Assembly: GCA_919901895.1 (NCBI GenBank)
Contig: CAKKQI010000471.1
Span: 1 to 6,363 of the forward strand
Reading direction: 5' to 3'
Length of the DNA: 6,363 bases
Origin: Candidatus Brocadiaceae bacterium
Lineage (GTDB): Bacteria > Planctomycetota > MHYJ01 > JACQXL01 > CAKKQI01
Of the stretch, positions 5,152-6,363 are shown in pieces (positions within the stretch are counted from its first letter, which is position 1; each line of letters starts with the position of its first letter). The notes beneath the pieces were generated by a model that had not been told where the DNA came from, did no database searches, and worked only from the letters and a program-made list of their open reading frames with translations. The position numbers and the translations under genes were made by a program.

Positions 5152-5246
5152 GGTAGACGACGCAATTTATTGCGTCGAAATCTTAAAATTAACCCCGAAA
5201 GCATTCGTAGTTGTCTACCATATGGCGCTGGAAGACGCCATGGCGC
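5152..5246. repeat. Palindrome cluster in the divergent gap
   Basis: CGACGCAAT (5158-5166) and ATTGCGTCG (5169-5177) form a 9-bp hairpin with a 2-nt loop. GGTAGAC (5152-5158) and GTCTACC (5213-5219) enclose it. ATGGCG (5222-5227) and CGCCAT (5236-5241) form another hairpin, and ATGGCGC is directly repeated at 5222 and 5240. A minus-strand open frame (5055-5255) across this cluster is set by the repeats and has no family resemblance. The rest of the 4962-5414 gap shows no gene. Confidence 0.65.
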
Positions 5247-5379
5247 AAGGCACAAAATGAGGGTTTCGCAACAATCTCGAAATAGAAGATTAAAATGAAA
5301 ACTTACCAGATGGCCAGTCTGATCGCAGGTTTGCTAATGACCATCCATCAGACTTCCGGAGGCGGGTTACTTTTTTTAT

Positions 5380-5408
5380 TTGGAATTACGCTTTCTTTAC
5401 GATATGAT
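5380..5408 (+). promoter_or_regulatory. Candidate promoter giving a leaderless isomerase mRNA
   Basis: TTGGAA (5380-5385), a 17-nt spacer and TATGAT (5403-5408) match the sigma-70 consensus at four and five of six positions. Transcription starting seven bases after the last T would begin at 5415, the A of the preferred ATG. That start has no Shine-Dalgarno, which fits a leaderless message. This is a pattern-based inference. Confidence 0.4.
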
Positions 5409-5414
5409 AACCTT

Positions 5415-6299
5415 ATGTATCAATTCGCTTACAGCACCAATGCTTTTACCGGATATCCGCTGGTAACAGCGCTAAAAAAAATAAAAGAAATCGGTTTCAC
5501 GGGTGTGGAAATAGTGTTTGACCAGCCGCATTTCAGGACACAAGGCGTGGCGATCATTCCGGCCCCGCGATTAATAAAAAAACTATTACCGCTAAATAAA
5601 CTCGTTGTTTCCAATATTAATGCCAACACGGCCAGAATGTTAGATCACCGATTACAGATTACAGATTACAGGAAATCTGCAATCTCCAATCTAAAATCGA
5701 CCATCTCCAAATCTGAACCGACCTTAATTTCGCCTGAAATATCTTTCCGCCGGCGGCGGGTTGAATACAGCAAACGGGCAATTGACCTGGCTCATTTTTT
5801 AGGCGCCTTAAACATCAGTCTGACCGGCGGTCCGCTTCCTCCGGAAACCTCCACTCGTCAAGCCCTTTGTTTTTTCCAGCAATCATTGGAAGAAATCCTT
5901 GATTATGCCGCCGCAAAAAATATCAGGGTCGGAATTGAATACGAACCCGGGCATCTGATTGATAACGCCCGGAAAACTTTTTCCTTAATCAAAAAAATTA
6001 ATCATCCGCTGTTGGGAATAAATCTTGATATCGGCCATTCCGCGGTGGCCGGCGAAAAACCTGATGAAATCATCAAAAAATTTGCCGGCCGCATCTGGAA
6101 CATTCACATAGAAGACATCAAGAACCGAAAACATTTTCATCTCATTCCGGGGAAAGGCCATCTAGATTTTTTTAGAATAAAAAAATCATTGGAGGAGATT
6201 AATTATCGCGGCTGGCTGACTGTGGAACTTTATACCTATCCGCATCAACCCATCCGGGCCGGCCGGGCCGCGTTAAAAAAATTAGAGACCATATTTTAA
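5415..6299 (+). CDS. Sugar phosphate isomerase/epimerase-type TIM barrel (AP-endonuclease 2-like fold)
   Basis: This 294-residue product resembles the xylose-isomerase-like TIM barrels annotated as sugar phosphate isomerase/epimerase, cytoplasmic metal enzymes that interconvert sugars or related hydroxy-carbonyl compounds. Numbered from the ATG at 5415, it opens YQFAYSTNAFTGYPLVTALKKI, then GFTGVEIVFDQPH. Likely metal ligands are Glu175 (GIEYEPGH), Asp205 and His208 (NLDIGHS), His231 (WNIHIED) and Glu271 (TVELY). The frame extends upstream to an ATG at 5295, but the extra 40 residues fall in hairpin-containing DNA and lie outside the usual family start, so 5415 is preferred. Residues about 77-101 come from a GATTACA palindromic repeat inserted in frame; the family motif apparently resumes at EPTLISPE. 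A substrate cannot be deduced. It is divergent from the protease gene. Confidence 0.85.
   Translation: MYQFAYSTNAFTGYPLVTALKKIKEIGFTGVEIVFDQPHFRTQGVAIIPAPRLIKKLLPLNKLVVSNINANTARMLDHRLQITDYRKSAISNLKSTISKSEPTLISPEISFRRRRVEYSKRAIDLAHFLGALNISLTGGPLPPETSTRQALCFFQQSLEEILDYAAAKNIRVGIEYEPGHLIDNARKTFSLIKKINHPLLGINLDIGHSAVAGEKPDEIIKKFAGRIWNIHIEDIKNRKHFHLIPGKGHLDFFRIKKSLEEINYRGWLTVELYTYPHQPIRAGRAALKKLETIF
5643..5717 (+). repeat. GATTACA palindromic repeat inserted in frame in the TIM-barrel gene
   Basis: GATTACA occurs three times in tandem (5650-5670). AGATTACAGATTACAG (5656-5671) pairs at 13 of 16 positions with CTGCAATCTCCAATCT (5677-5692) across a 5-nt loop. The translated text DHRLQITDYRKSAISNLKS is polar, low in complexity and unlike the flanking barrel; LQITDYR is a typical translation of such repeats. 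It lies between NINANTARML and EPTLISPE. The edges are approximate. The frame is kept throughout. Confidence 0.75.
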
Positions 6300-6310
6300 C
6301 TTAATCGCAT

Positions 6311-6343
6311 CAGCCATAGGACTGATTTCAGCCGCAGGACTGA
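6311..6343. repeat. 15-bp direct repeat downstream of the isomerase gene
   Basis: CAGCCATAGGACTGA (6311-6325) and CAGCCGCAGGACTGA (6329-6343) match at 13 of 15 positions with an 18-nt period. They are followed by CTCG (6344-6347) and CGAG (6356-6359), a weak stem cut by the window end. This is probably the start of another repeat-rich gap. Confidence 0.45.
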
Positions 6344-6363
6344 CTCGTCCTTTGGCGAGCGTC

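Noticed and set aside
5055..5255. 66-codon minus-strand open frame in the divergent gap
   Set aside because: It spans several hairpins, is arginine-rich because of them, and lacks a Shine-Dalgarno or homology cues.
5295..5414. N-terminal extension of the isomerase forming a hydrophobic leader
   Set aside because: The hydrophobic stretch is interrupted by polar and glycine residues, the DNA holds an AGTCTGAT/ATCAGACT inverted repeat, and the family normally starts at the equivalent of 5415.
1..6363. Insertion sequence, integrase, tRNA or rRNA gene
   Set aside because: No transposase-like frame, no tRNA cloverleaf and no rRNA core sequence was seen on either strand.

Overview
The window looks like a stretch of chromosome from an uncultivated, Gram-negative-type bacterium of moderate to low GC. 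It carries five protein-coding genes (one partial), and its intergenic DNA is unusually rich in short palindromes. I cannot place the organism. This density of small dispersed palindromes, with signal-peptide-bearing TPR proteases and a C45-type hydrolase, reminds me of metagenomic Planctomycetota or Omnitrophota genomes, but that is a weak inference. I see no tRNA, rRNA, CRISPR array, transposase or phage gene.

Layout. (1) 1-129, + strand: the last 42 codons of an unrecognised protein. (2) 130-615: a gene-free convergent gap holding at least six hairpins. (3) 616-1812, - strand: a membrane-anchored C45-type Ntn hydrolase. (4) 1813-2017: a 133-bp palindromic cassette bounded by 12-bp inverted repeats. 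(5) 2018-3385, - strand: a bleomycin hydrolase/PepC-type (C1B) cysteine aminopeptidase with a full catalytic triad. (6) 3386-3572: a nested double inverted repeat of 90 bp and a good extended -10 promoter. (7) 3573-4961, - strand: an exported trypsin-like (S1C) protease with six TPR repeats where HtrA proteins usually carry PDZ domains. (8) 4962-5414: a divergent gap with hairpins and candidate promoters in both directions. (9) 5415-6299, + strand: a sugar phosphate isomerase/epimerase-type TIM barrel. (10) 6300-6363: the start of another repeat-rich gap.

Three consecutive minus-strand genes encode hydrolases acting on peptide or amide bonds: a periplasmic protease, a cytoplasmic aminopeptidase and an envelope-anchored amidase/acyltransferase. 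They are separated by 187-205 bp and at least one has its own promoter candidate, so a tight operon is not evident. A joint role in protein or peptide turnover is only suggestive.

The most interesting signal is the palindromes. A 17-bp palindrome occurs exactly twice, both times between identical short direct repeats 21 nt apart. One copy lies inside the protease gene at the signal-peptide cleavage site and adds exactly seven codons. A second, GATTACA-based family has an intergenic copy and an in-frame copy inside the TIM-barrel gene. A third hairpin sits between a Shine-Dalgarno sequence and its start codon. Together these suggest small palindromic elements that enter genes in frame and reshape leaders, comparable in kind to Rickettsia palindromic elements but different in sequence.
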